Source: JAPPHA01 sp965221575 (GTDB taxonomy: Bacteria; Pseudomonadota; Alphaproteobacteria; Rhodobacterales; Rhodobacteraceae). From it: 64,000 nt of DNA. A program made the translations under genes and the position numbers. How positions within the stretch are numbered: position 1 is the stretch's first letter; every line of letters begins with the position of its first letter. The stretch lies in contig CBDCSM010000011.1 of assembly GCA_965221575.1 (NCBI GenBank), positions 1,155,737 to 1,219,736 of the forward strand. The letters are read 5' to 3'. The notes beneath the pieces were generated by a model. The model did not search any database. It was not told the DNA's origin and saw nothing but the letters and a program-made list of their open reading frames with translations. Positions 51,623-60,332 of this stretch are shown here, in pieces.

Positions 51623-53040
51623 TCAGGCAATCAACTCACCAGCCTCTCCGGCCCGCTGATCGAGATAATCGTGAAGATCACGTAACAGCGCCGCTTCTGG
51701 CCCGCCTGCTTCGGCAAGGAAGTCCTCCGTGTCGGCAATTGCCTTGGGAAGCGTGAGCCAGGGAACAGTGCCTTCGGCAGCCATAAGACGACGTGCTAGG
51801 GCGATGTCATGTTTGTTTAGAGCTGAGGCCGTCATGACCTCGGGAGCTTCAGTGTAAAGCAGCCTCTCGCCCAAGACCTGAAGGCGGGCATCAGACAGAC
51901 GGTCGAGAATTTCCGGTCGTGCAGACCATTCGGCCGTATGGAACGCGGCCATGGTGGCCTGATCGTCCTCCTCCACGAAGCTGTCATAGATCTGCTCTTC
52001 GACGTGCCCGGAGGGCTCTTTCGGCTCGCGGGTAGCGAGAAAGGCGGTGATGAGGCAGTTCACAAGCTCATCGTCGCCGCGGATGCGCTCGGCGCGGGCT
52101 CCGAGATCCGCCAATTCAGGTGCCTGTGAACGCAGGTGCTCGGGCGTGTCTTCGTATGAAAGAATACACGGACAGGCATTGGCACGCAAAACCCGCACGG
52201 GTTTGGGCGTGGTGGCAAGCCGTTCGACGAGTTCGATCTCGGGAAGATCAGCCAGATGGTCGGGATCTATGGCGAGGTTAAACACAAGCAGCTGCGAACC
52301 GTTATTGGGGTTGGGACCGAGTCTGGTGACCATCCAAGAATATACCCTGCCGAAGAAGATGTCGGTGAGGGAAAAGACCTCATCCTCCTCAGTAAAATCG
52401 AGGACGGCGGCTTTCTGGCGAATCGGACGAAATTCGACCAGTAGTCCTTCGCCTGCTCGGCGAGGATACGGCACATATGGATTGTGGCCTCTACGTCGCC
52501 TATTGCGTCGTGGGCGGCAGTGCCGGTAGCGACGTAGTCAAAGCCATTGGCTGCGGCCAGAATATCGAGCTTGAAGGTCTGCCGGCCATTCGCGTCGGTC
52601 GGCACAGAGAGAATGTCTCGTTGGAAAAAATTGATCGCCTGCATGATCCGCAGACTGTCCGATCGGGAATTGCCGTTCGTGTTAGTGAGGTACGGGGCGT
52701 GCAGGGTCTTGTATAGGGCCTGGCGGAGCAAGAGCTCGTCGAACGTCATGGAATTGTGGCCGATGAAGATCGCAGGCGACCATTCTTCGAGCTTGGCCTT
52801 GATGGAGCGCATCATCTCGTAGTGGCTGGGGAGCTCCGGGTCGATAATCCTTTCGACGGTTATGCCCATAACGCGCAAGGCGCCGGGCGAGGGAACGACG
52901 TAGGGCAAGAGCCTGCTTCGAACTTCAAATCGGTCCAGTTCGCGCAGTTCGTGATCGGTCTTGATCGCGCCGAACTGGAGGATTTGGTCGAAAGTGGTGT
53001 TGGTTCCCGTAGTCTCCGTATCGTAGAAAACGAAGCTCAT
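51623..53040 (-). pseudogene. exonuclease I (SbcB-like) with one frameshift
   Basis: The first part (53040 to about 52410) has the DEDDh exonuclease domain: FVFYDTETTGTN, FIGHNSMTFDELLLR and HDAIGDVEAT. The second part (52420-51623) lies in another frame: AAVLDFTEEDEVFSLTDIFFG onward to the C-terminus, equivalent to the accessory region of ExoI. The total of about 470 codons fits the family. One base is missing near the run AGAAAG (about 52413). It follows an ImmA gene by 20 bases and an XRE gene, forming an operon. It may be a relic, a sequencing error, or less likely a programmed frameshift. Confidence 0.78.
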
Positions 53041-53060
53041 TGTCGACCTATTCTGGTTGG

Positions 53061-53591
53061 CTATGCGAAGAGATTTCCCAGCCGGAAACGCATCGCGGAC
53101 GGACTGACCTTGAAGGTTTTGGCCAGAGTGCTCACGGCACTTTCGTTATCTATGTCGAAAGGCTCGTCGCCCAGCGCGTTCGTGAGCAGGGCTTCTGGCA
53201 TCAACAGTTCTGCGGCAAAGTGGTTAGCTTCGATCTCCATCTCATTGACGCCTGCAGCCGAAACCGAATCACGCATCAGCATTGGAAAGTCTTTGTCGAC
53301 ATGTACTTCCATCGTAATTTGGCCCTTGTGGAGAACCAGATGGCCGCATTCATGGGCGATCGTGAACCGCTGGCGGTTGGGATGGTGGAGGGCGTTAACG
53401 CCGATGATCGGGGCGCCCTCATTCACGTAAACCATTCCCGAGAGTTCGTCATCGAGCGGTGAATAGCGCAGCTGCGCCTTGAGTGACTTCGCAATTAGCT
53501 TAACGGGAACTGGCGGAGCGGTCACCTCATTGTCGACCAAGAGAGACTGCACCCGCTCGGAGATGTATCGTTTGCGTGAGGGATACATCAT
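53061..53591 (-). CDS. ImmA/IrrE family metallopeptidase
   Basis: A 176-residue zinc peptidase with HECGH at 80-84 and the downstream helix EANHFAAELLMPE with the third ligand. The C-terminus has a short helix-turn-helix-like ending. It overlaps the stop of the XRE repressor gene by four bases (ATGA), the classic ImmR/ImmA arrangement in which the peptidase inactivates the repressor after a DNA damage or mating signal. Inference from pairing only. Confidence 0.9.
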   Translation of the reverse strand: MMYPSRKRYISERVQSLLVDNEVTAPPVPVKLIAKSLKAQLRYSPLDDELSGMVYVNEGAPIIGVNALHHPNRQRFTIAHECGHLVLHKGQITMEVHVDKDFPMLMRDSVSAAGVNEMEIEANHFAAELLMPEALLTNALGDEPFDIDNESAVSTLAKTFKVSPSAMRFRLGNLFA

Positions 53592-53941
53592 TCGGCCTCC
53601 GACTCAGTAGTGTTATGGTTCTTCAATATGCCACCCATCAGGCGTAAAACCTCCTGCCGCTGTGTCTCGCTAAGTCCCTCGGTCGGAAGCGGCAGCTCGG
53701 TAGAATCTCCATCGGAGGATGGCGGCACCGGCATCAAGACGCTTGGCGAATCAAGGTCAAAAGCGTCAGCGATAGCATAAAGATGGTGAAGCAGGACCTG
53801 CTGGCGGCCGGCTTCGATATTGGCGAGCGACGCCCGCGAGATGCCGATTTGAGAGGCGAGCTGGGCTTGGGTTCGGTGGGTGCCCGCACGATAGCGCCTG
53901 ATATTCTGACCCACCACCCTGTAGATGCCCTCGGGTGTCAT
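53588..53941 (-). CDS. XRE family transcriptional regulator
   Basis: A 117-residue repressor-type protein. HTH: HRTQAQLASQIGISRASLANIEAGRQ (about 20-45). The ATG at 53941 is preferred over a TTG three codons earlier. Divergent from the gene at 54295. An inverted repeat at 53981-53998 is a candidate operator. The C-terminal part is acidic and may be the site of ImmA cleavage. Confidence 0.9.
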   Translation of the reverse strand: MTPEGIYRVVGQNIRRYRAGTHRTQAQLASQIGISRASLANIEAGRQQVLLHHLYAIADAFDLDSPSVLMPVPPSSDGDSTELPLPTEGLSETQRQEVLRLMGGILKNHNTTESEAE

Positions 53942-54294
53942 TCTTTGCAAATACTAGAAAACATGGGCACTGTCAACATCACAAACGGGATAGTTTGTAA
54001 TATTGACATTATTGACGTTTTTGTGGTTGACCGATGTGCCGATCCGTGCCAATTTCCCGATTAAGGCTGGCGCGGACGTGCCAAGTCCCCGCCACCGGAG
54101 ACCGCAATACGACACTGATGCAGACAAAAGCGGTCACAAATTGCTTAAGGGCATGACGTTCCGCGCCCAAGCGGAGGACATGACCCTGACGCATGAGGTT
54201 CGATCGTCGCCGATGGTGGCGCGATGGGCCTGAATCCGTGGGTCTGAGCGGTCGAAGAGACGATAGCAGTCCCAGAGACAAGAAAGGAATTCTG
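53942..54294. other. divergent promoter region between XRE operon and E1-like operon
   Basis: 353 bases. It contains the operator-like repeat at 53981-53998. Other short frames, including the 76-codon one at 54003, are not convincing. Confidence 0.6.
53981..53998. promoter_or_regulatory. candidate XRE operator
   Basis: ACAAACGGGATAGTTTGT: 6-base arms ACAAAC / GTTTGT with a 6-base spacer, 40 bases upstream of the XRE start. It could control both diverging operons. Confidence 0.45.
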
Positions 54295-54750
54295 ATGTCA
54301 ATATTACAAATCGCCGACACCGAAGAGACAGGCGAACTGCGATGGGGCGTCACCCTCGTCAACGACGAAGGCACTGCCATCATGCGAAACCGAACTCCCC
54401 TCGCGCAGGGCGTGGCCAACTCCACCGCCAAGGCGCTCATACACAAAGGGCCGGACTCCCCTACTCTGGAAAAGGTGCCTGAGGATGCCGACGCCAGGGC
54501 CGTCTGGATCATCGAAAAGACCGACCAAGCTTGGACAGCGCGCCTCGCGCTAATCCCGGATACCGACTTCGTCCTTCTGCTTAAAGAGGACGAAACGCCG
54601 GAAGATCCTAAGTCCGCCATTCTGGCGCTCGAGGACGTGAAGACCAACCTTCGAAAGGCGGAAATCAAGTGGATTCCGCCGGAGGCTGATCCCGCTTATG
54701 AGCACAAAGCAGCAGTTATAACCCCAACTCTTGGCCATCCTGGAAGTTGA
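54295..54750 (+). CDS. uncharacterised protein in E1-like operon
   Basis: A 151-residue acidic protein I do not recognise. AAGGA precedes the ATG at 54295 by about seven bases, so the longer frame from 54193 is rejected. The first 45 residues (ELRWGVTLVNDEGTAIMRN, NSTAKALIHKG) resemble short beta-alpha repeats as in DUF1508-like domains, a weak impression. No C-terminal diglycine, so it is not an obvious ubiquitin-like protein. Six bases separate it from the next gene, and the ThiF gene follows after the IS. It is the first gene of an operon that may define a new conjugation-like system. Confidence 0.72.
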   Translation: MSILQIADTEETGELRWGVTLVNDEGTAIMRNRTPLAQGVANSTAKALIHKGPDSPTLEKVPEDADARAVWIIEKTDQAWTARLALIPDTDFVLLLKEDETPEDPKSAILALEDVKTNLRKAEIKWIPPEADPAYEHKAAVITPTLGHPGS

Positions 54751-54756
54751 ACTAAC

Positions 54757-55122
54757 ATGGATGTCTCAGAAGACCTCAAGAGCAAGCTCGACCGGCACTT
54801 TAAGTGGACGCACACAAACGTTCCAGAATTGGACGTGCCGGTTCTCGTCTTATTCGGTTACGCTCCGAGCGGTCATATGCGTTCACTCTCCATCGCTTTT
54901 GACTGCTCGGGTGGCGCCAAGTGTTGGCTTAGTGAGACGCAACTTAAGAAGATTGGCGAAAAGTGTCCCAGTCATCATCCCGACTACAAGACATTTATTC
55001 TGGATAACCAGGTGTTCCATCCGTTTTCCGTACAACCCTTCCCAACAACGATCTTTAGCAACTTCGATGGTAACTACTCACCCCTTTTGGTCCCTTTCGG
55101 TTTTTCGTTGTTGACACCATAG
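54757..55122 (+). pseudogene. E1-operon gene 2, C-terminus displaced by IS66-type insertion
   Basis: As present, 121 codons ending inside the IS. Removing the IS (55070-57329) and one copy of the 8-bp repeat restores an uninterrupted frame. It continues from SNFD into DLMRACHSLHDHIE and ends at TGA 57379-57381, giving 118 residues and leaving nine bases before the ThiF start. So the present protein has lost 14 native C-terminal residues and gained 17 IS-encoded ones. I do not recognise the family. An E2-like role is possible by position only. KCPSHHPDY is the only Cys/His cluster. Confidence 0.78.
55062..55069. repeat. 8-bp target site duplication, left copy (CTTCGATG)
   Basis: CTTCGATG, identical to 57330-57337, directly flanking the IS66-type element. 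The 8-bp length is characteristic of IS66 insertions. Confidence 0.88.
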
Positions 55123-55176
55123 GTTTGACGTCCTATCGAGGCTGCATCCGGTTTTGATGCGGGGTCGGGTCGGTCG

Positions 55177-55851
55177 ATGGCAATGTGGTTTGGTTCCAAG
55201 GCGACCTCTGGTCTTTGCCAGGCGATTGTCGCGTCCCAGCCGCCGCACGATGTGTATATCGAGCCATTCCTGGGGGGCGGCGCGATCATGAAGCGGAAGC
55301 TTCCCGCACAGCGCAACATCGGCATCGATCTTGATCGGCGCGCCATTGACGGCTTCACCTGCGACTACCCGGTAGAGTTGCATCGGGGGTGCGCGTTCAG
55401 TTTCCTTGAAGCCTTCCCCTTCCAGGGCCGCGAACTGGTTTACTGCGATCCACCCTACCTTCAGGCAACCCGACGCTCCGAACGCCGTTACCGTCACGAT
55501 CTTGACGACGCGTCGCATGTGGCACTGCTGGACTTGCTGAAGTCGCTGGATTGCCAAGTCATGATTTCCGGCTATCCGTCCCGGCTCTACGACGAACACC
55601 TCTGCGAGTGGCGTTCGCTGTCGCTGCAGGTCAACAACCATGCGGCGGTGGTCACCGAGTCGATCTGGTTCAACTTCGCGCCCGACCGGGTTCACTGGGC
55701 CCGGTTTGCCGGGCGGAACTTCACCCATCGCCAGACGGTCAAGCGCAAGGCCGAGAACTGGGCGCGGCGCTATGCGGCGATGCCGCCGGGCGAGCGCCTG
55801 GCGGTGCTGGCCGCGGTCATGGCGGTCGAGGACGGGTCATGGCGACGGTGA
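55177..55851 (+). CDS. D12-class DNA adenine methylase, IS passenger
   Basis: A 224-residue N6-adenine methyltransferase with EPFLGGGA (29-36, AdoMet binding) and DPPY (91-94). Alpha-group order (motif I before DPPY) as in Dam. Shorter than classic Dam (about 270) and without a clear separate recognition domain. The start MAMWFGSKATSGL matches the start of a second copy at 63925 (MGSWFGSKATTGL). Located inside an IS66-type element upstream of its transposase, with a 13-base overlap, so the two are co-expressed. It may methylate the element or modulate transposition. No cognate nuclease is adjacent. Confidence 0.88.
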   Translation: MAMWFGSKATSGLCQAIVASQPPHDVYIEPFLGGGAIMKRKLPAQRNIGIDLDRRAIDGFTCDYPVELHRGCAFSFLEAFPFQGRELVYCDPPYLQATRRSERRYRHDLDDASHVALLDLLKSLDCQVMISGYPSRLYDEHLCEWRSLSLQVNNHAAVVTESIWFNFAPDRVHWARFAGRNFTHRQTVKRKAENWARRYAAMPPGERLAVLAAVMAVEDGSWRR

Positions 55852-57287
55852 ACGGGAAGTCGCTACGCGACGAGTTCGAGGTCGCGCGGGCCGACGTCGA
55901 GGCCTTGCGTGCGGCCGGCAAGCTGTCCGGCGAAGTCGACACCGTGATCCGGGTCCTGATGACCCTGCTGAGCATCCTGATCTCCATCCTGCTGGAAAAG
56001 ACCACCCCGAAAACCAGCAAGAACTCCGGCATCCCTCCATCGCAGATGGATGACAAGGACGAGACCGCGGCGCGTTCCAGGCGCAGAGCCAGAGCGAAGG
56101 AACCAGGCGATGAGACCGGAGCCAATCTCCGGAAAGTCACCACCAAAGAGACGATCACCGTCGAGACCTGCGATGCCTGCGGCGCCGACCTGTCCGGCGT
56201 CACGCCCACGGCACACGAACGGCGCACCAGCTTCGATATCATCTTCGAGGTCGTCGAGCACAAGGTCGATGCCGAGATCAAGGACTGCCCCGAGTGCCGG
56301 GCCCGAACCAGGGGACAGTTCCCCGACACCATGCCGGGGCCGCGGCAATACGGCGTCGGCTTCATGGCCTTCATCATCAACCTGCTGGTCGCCCACATGC
56401 TCTCGCTACGGCGCACCGTCGCGCTGGTGCAGGCGATCTCCGGCCTCAGGATATCCGAAGCCACCTGTCTCAATTACATCCGGCGCCTCCATGATGCGCT
56501 CGAAGCGTGGGAACAGGCCGCCATCGAACGCCTGCTGGCGCGGCCGGCCCTGCATGCCGACGAGACCGGCATGCGGGTCGACGGGAAGAACCACTGGCTG
56601 CATATCATCACCGACGGATCGCTGACCCTGAAGTTCCTGCATCGAAAGCGCGGGGCGGAAGCGATCGATGACATCGGCATCATTCCCCGCTTCACCGGCA
56701 CACTGATCCACGACTGCTGGGCGTCATACTTCTCCTACGACACATGCAGGCACGGCCTCTGTGGCTCTCATTTGCTGCGTGAACTGGCTTTCATTATCGA
56801 GTCCAACGGTTACCGCTGGGCACGCCTGATGAAGAAACTGCTGTGCGAGGCCTGCCACAGGGTCAACACAAGCGAAACCAAGACCCTGAGCGAGGCCGAA
56901 TACCGCGCCATCCGCAAGCGATACCGAACCATCCTCACACAGGGGGCCGGGGAACTGCCCGAAATCCCCAAACGCAAGAAAGGCCAGCGCGGACGCATCG
57001 CAAAGTCCGATGCCCACAACCTGTACGAGCGGCTCAAAAAATACGAAGACGCCGTGCTGCGCTTCATACACGACCCCGATGTCAGCTTTACGAACAATGC
57101 GGCAGAAAGGGGCTTCAGGATGGCAAAGGTCAAGATGAAGGTCTCCGGATGCTTCAGAACCCGCGTCTATGCCGAATACTGGTGCCGAATCTCAAGCTAC
57201 CTGCAATCAATGGCCGCAATGGGTTACAATCCACTCGTCGCCATCCAGATCGCGCTTGCAGGACGGGCCGCAGAGATGGTCAAGTAA
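55839..57287 (+). CDS. IS66 family transposase (TnpC type)
   Basis: A 482-residue transposase. Leucine-rich N-terminus (TLLSILISILLEKTTPK), zinc-binding CDACGADL and CPECRART, and DDE-domain blocks HADETGMRVDGKNHWLH, HDCWASYF and NNAAERGFRMAKVKMKVSGCF. All catalytic blocks are intact. The ATG at 55839 overlaps the methylase 3' end. Upstream in-frame sequence lies in the methylase and is excluded. Confidence 0.92.
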   Translation: MATVNGKSLRDEFEVARADVEALRAAGKLSGEVDTVIRVLMTLLSILISILLEKTTPKTSKNSGIPPSQMDDKDETAARSRRRARAKEPGDETGANLRKVTTKETITVETCDACGADLSGVTPTAHERRTSFDIIFEVVEHKVDAEIKDCPECRARTRGQFPDTMPGPRQYGVGFMAFIINLLVAHMLSLRRTVALVQAISGLRISEATCLNYIRRLHDALEAWEQAAIERLLARPALHADETGMRVDGKNHWLHIITDGSLTLKFLHRKRGAEAIDDIGIIPRFTGTLIHDCWASYFSYDTCRHGLCGSHLLRELAFIIESNGYRWARLMKKLLCEACHRVNTSETKTLSEAEYRAIRKRYRTILTQGAGELPEIPKRKKGQRGRIAKSDAHNLYERLKKYEDAVLRFIHDPDVSFTNNAAERGFRMAKVKMKVSGCFRTRVYAEYWCRISSYLQSMAAMGYNPLVAIQIALAGRAAEMVK

Positions 57288-57329
57288 ATAAAGAACCCCG
57301 ATCTCAATCGTGAACGGGTGAGTAGTTAC

Positions 57330-57337
57330 CTTCGATG
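57330..57337. repeat. 8-bp target site duplication, right copy
   Basis: CTTCGATG, matching 55062-55069. Confidence 0.88.
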
Positions 57338-57390
57338 ATCTAATGCGTGCGTGCCACAGTCTCCATGACCACATAGAATGAGGCTAACTC

Positions 57391-58110
57391 ATGTCGGAAT
57401 TTACGGATCGAACGGCCAAGGCTTTCGGGCCGGAGGTCATGAAGCAACTGAGGGATCTGCGCTTCTGTATAGTCGGCTGTGGCGGAACAGGAGCCAATTT
57501 CGCAGAAATGCTCGTTCGGTCAGGTGCAACAAATCTAATTTTAGTCGATGGAGACCAGGTTCACGAATCAAATTTGAATCGAGTTTTCTCCTTTGACGCG
57601 GGTAGCATTGGGGTGCGTAAAGTCGATGCATTGAAGACTCGACTTGAAGCGATCAGGCCAGACTCAGGGCTGAATATTCGGGTGTACCCTACAACCTTTA
57701 AGGAAAGGGAGTACATCATCGACGATGAATTGGGACAACCTGCTCGGAACGCTGTACACGATTCTGACGTAGTCTTCGTGGGTACCGACACGAACCTTTC
57801 CCGATTGGGAATTGAGAAACTTCACAAGTTGCGACACCCACCCATGCTACTATCTTGTGGTATCCTCGTGGATCGAGAAAACGGAGTTTATGAACTTGAG
57901 TGTAGCTGGTCGCCCCGTACTCCACCGGAAAGGGCAGAGGACGAAGGATATGGACCAGAGAACGCCTCATTCCCTTCAATTGTAATGGAAGCGACATCGA
58001 TAGCCTTTACTATGCTGATAAGCCACTTGGCGTATCCTGACAGTACGTTTACGCACTATGTGCGTCGCTATGACGCCAATTATCAGCTCATCAAAACGAT
58101 TATCGATTAA
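57391..58110 (+). CDS. ThiF/E1-like adenylyltransferase
   Basis: A 239-residue E1-type Rossmann protein: GCGGTG (29-34) for ATP, LVDGDQVHESNLNRVFSF and then VRKVDALKTRL, the ThiF/MoeB/E1 ATP-binding pattern. It would activate the C-terminus of a small protein or peptide by adenylation. A possible catalytic Cys is in ELECSWSPRTP. The usual ubiquitin-like partner is not recognised, but two unknown genes lie upstream. It is the third gene of the operon split by the IS. Its end overlaps the next, opposed gene by 11 bases. Confidence 0.88.
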   Translation: MSEFTDRTAKAFGPEVMKQLRDLRFCIVGCGGTGANFAEMLVRSGATNLILVDGDQVHESNLNRVFSFDAGSIGVRKVDALKTRLEAIRPDSGLNIRVYPTTFKEREYIIDDELGQPARNAVHDSDVVFVGTDTNLSRLGIEKLHKLRHPPMLLSCGILVDRENGVYELECSWSPRTPPERAEDEGYGPENASFPSIVMEATSIAFTMLISHLAYPDSTFTHYVRRYDANYQLIKTIID

Positions 58111-58591
58111 AAGTCCAACTGCAATACACGGTCGTTGTGGGGTTCCACGACATGGAGGAATCTGCTCCGACTATTCGTCCACCGATAATCGCGATAAAGT
58201 GAAATGGTAGCAGCGCAACGCACCTTACTGGTTTTCGGTCGAGCACCTCTCCGAGAGTTTCGGTTTTCCCACAGTAAGAATTTTGGACACCTAGGTAATT
58301 CAGTGCCACGGCGAACTCGGAATTTGTTACACCTGCGAAGGGCCAGTTCACCGTACAATATTGAAATGCTTCGGCGATGCGCTCTTCGGAGAGTTGCGGT
58401 GCTGCCCAATAGAGTGACGTTAGTGCGCAATCATGCGGTCCTCGACCGAATAGTCTAGGGCCCTTGGTATGACCCCTACCCATACGCACTGACAAGCGGT
58501 CGACTAGATGCTCTAATTCAGACCACAGCCTTGTTGCCAAGGCGCGCGGCCATGCCGATTTTAGTTTTCGCCAATGACACGGGTACGTCAA
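58100..58591 (-). CDS. papain-like or C39-like cysteine peptidase-type protein
   Basis: A 163-residue protein with GPHDCALTSLYWA (Cys near 54) followed by a helical segment, and later FHFIAIIGGRIVGAD with His and Asp. This Cys-His-Asp order is like papain-fold peptidases. The assigned start is a TTG. A frame from an ATG at 58607 (MELLQIDVPVSLAKT) runs about 29 codons in another frame before a stop, suggesting that the true N-terminus is lost to a frameshift. It converges with the ThiF gene, so it may not belong to that operon, but peptidases beside E1 genes are a recurring theme. Activity unproven. Confidence 0.58.
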   Translation of the reverse strand: MTYPCHWRKLKSAWPRALATRLWSELEHLVDRLSVRMGRGHTKGPRLFGRGPHDCALTSLYWAAPQLSEERIAEAFQYCTVNWPFAGVTNSEFAVALNYLGVQNSYCGKTETLGEVLDRKPVRCVALLPFHFIAIIGGRIVGADSSMSWNPTTTVYCSWTFNR

Positions 58592-58934
58592 TTTGCAAGA
58601 GCTCCATTCTGCTGTCGTTCGAAATTCATTCAGGCTACCGAACCGTCCACACTTTGAGTTGAAGTCCCTCGCGGTGTTGAAGACAGCCGATTACCTCAAT
58701 TAGGTTGCGCGCCTGCGGAATCCCTTTGGGCCCGCACGGCCATCATAGAGCATGGCGATTTCAAGCGGACTTGATGCGCTAGCTTTAGTAGATCTTCAAC
58801 CTTCTTCATTTGTGCCCTCAATCATGTCCGATCAGACAGACCGATGCCACCATGTGCGGATCGCTCAACTCGACCTCCCTGTCATCGTAACCCCTCGTGA
58901 ACGGGTTGCGTGGGGAAGGCCGGCGACGGCATTC
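58592..58934. other. intergenic region with possible broken small gene
   Basis: 343 bases between the peptidase-like gene and the dGTPase. Around 58643-58809 on the minus strand a short frame (MKKVEDLLKLAHQVRLKS) and a shifted frame (GIPQARNLIEVIGCLQHR, ending VWTVR) look like one small broken gene. Not assigned. Confidence 0.35.
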
Positions 58935-60332
58935 CTACAGCCTGTCGAAAACCGATCCGGCACGGGGCACGAACAACTGCCTGTAGCGTTTGGTTGCATA
59001 GTCATCGGTCATTCCCGCTATGTAGTCGCAAACGACCCGCGCTGTCGCGACGTCTTCGTCGCCCTCACTCCGGATTATTCGCTTGTAGTGATCAGGCTCA
59101 AGCAGACGTTCCGGATCGGTGACGAAAGCATGAAAAAGTTCTGTCACAACCTTCTGGCCTTTGAACTCCAACTGTTGGACCTGCGGGCTTTTTGTGACTA
59201 GCTCAGTAACAATACCCTTCAGCACGTCCAATGCGTTCTTCATTCCACAATTTAGTGCCGCCCGATACTGGAACAATGGATGCTGGAATTCGGCCTCTTC
59301 CTTGATTTCAACAGCTCCAACGAACAATCCGACAACATGACCAATGGCCTGCTTCCGTTCATATGTGTTCCGGCTGAACAACTTGTTCGCCAAATCGTGG
59401 ATTTCGGGGCCAAGGCGCTTGTCCACAAGGAGTGGTTTCAATTTTTCCTGTCGATCGCATTTTGAAAACCATTCCTCGAAATCACGCATGTCGATCAATT
59501 TTAACGCAATGCCATCCTCCAGATCGTGAACCCCGTAGGCGATGTCATCGGCTACATCCATGATCGACGCATCAAGTGATTTGTGGTTTGTCTTTCTGTG
59601 CTTCTGTTTTCCGTTCTCGGGTGACCATGAAGGAGGGACTTCCGAGAACCTGCTCCAATCTTCAAGCCCTTTGGCCACCCAATCCAGCACGACGACGTCG
59701 TGCTCCTCGTTCAGATAACATTTTGGGGGTTTGAATTTCGCGGCCTTGAAAACGGATTTGCCTGACAAGTCCTGCCGTTCTTTCGGGTAGGCGTCTTCGT
59801 TCACCAAACGACTGTAAGGTGCAGGGTACTTGATCGTTCCCAGAACAGCACGGCGAGTCAGATCCATGCCGTGTTCTTTGTCGTACTTTTCCAGACTCGT
59901 GATGATGCGCAAAGTCTGTCCGTTCCCTTCAAACCCACCTTTGCTAAGCATGCAGCGGTTCAGGGCCACTTCGCCGCCATGGCCAAAAGGCGGGTGACCG
60001 AGATCGTGGGCTAGGCAAATCGTCCGGATTAACATCGGTCGCGGCAACCAATTTCTTTTTGGGCAGCCCTCATCAAGGCTGCGGTACAGCCTTTTCGAAA
60101 TTGCCTCTCCGATCTGGCTGACTTCAAGTGAATGAGTCAAACGCGTGCGAAAGAAATCGTTCTCGCCGATGCCGATAATCTGGGTCTTTGCCTGTAGACG
60201 GCGGAACGAGGCTGAGTGCACGACACGGGCATAGTCATGTTCCCACGGAGTTCTAAACGGCGGATCGCTATCGCGAGTAAGAGACCGGCGTTGTGTCCAA
60301 TGTTCACCCTCCGGATCAACTATGGCATTCAT
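58935..60332 (-). CDS. dGTPase-like HD domain dNTP triphosphohydrolase
   Basis: A 465-residue HD-domain phosphohydrolase. Metal ligands are visible at RLTHSLEVSQ (His near 67), LAHDLGHPPFGHGGE (HD near 109-110) and the later MDVADDIAYGVHDLED. The pattern is close to deoxyguanosinetriphosphate triphosphohydrolase. The ATG at 60332 is chosen over TTG at 60335, with AAAGG upstream. It hydrolyses dNTPs to nucleoside and triphosphate. In phage defence such enzymes deplete dNTPs. Its position among mobile and defence genes, far from housekeeping genes, suggests that role, but a housekeeping copy cannot be excluded. Confidence 0.87.
   Translation of the reverse strand: MNAIVDPEGEHWTQRRSLTRDSDPPFRTPWEHDYARVVHSASFRRLQAKTQIIGIGENDFFRTRLTHSLEVSQIGEAISKRLYRSLDEGCPKRNWLPRPMLIRTICLAHDLGHPPFGHGGEVALNRCMLSKGGFEGNGQTLRIITSLEKYDKEHGMDLTRRAVLGTIKYPAPYSRLVNEDAYPKERQDLSGKSVFKAAKFKPPKCYLNEEHDVVVLDWVAKGLEDWSRFSEVPPSWSPENGKQKHRKTNHKSLDASIMDVADDIAYGVHDLEDGIALKLIDMRDFEEWFSKCDRQEKLKPLLVDKRLGPEIHDLANKLFSRNTYERKQAIGHVVGLFVGAVEIKEEAEFQHPLFQYRAALNCGMKNALDVLKGIVTELVTKSPQVQQLEFKGQKVVTELFHAFVTDPERLLEPDHYKRIIRSEGDEDVATARVVCDYIAGMTDDYATKRYRQLFVPRAGSVFDRL

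Larger units (their letters stand above)
55070..57329 (+). mobile_element. IS66-family element with passenger DNA adenine methylase
   Basis: 2,260 bases with 14-base perfect terminal inverted repeats: GTAACTACTCACCC at 55070-55083 and its complement at 57316-57329. Flanked by 8-bp direct repeats. Contains two genes in one direction: a D12-class methylase and an IS66 TnpC-type transposase, overlapping. TnpA and TnpB of classic IS66 are absent, as in the subgroup with only TnpC. The insertion looks recent, given perfect ends, and split a gene of the ThiF operon. Confidence 0.9.
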
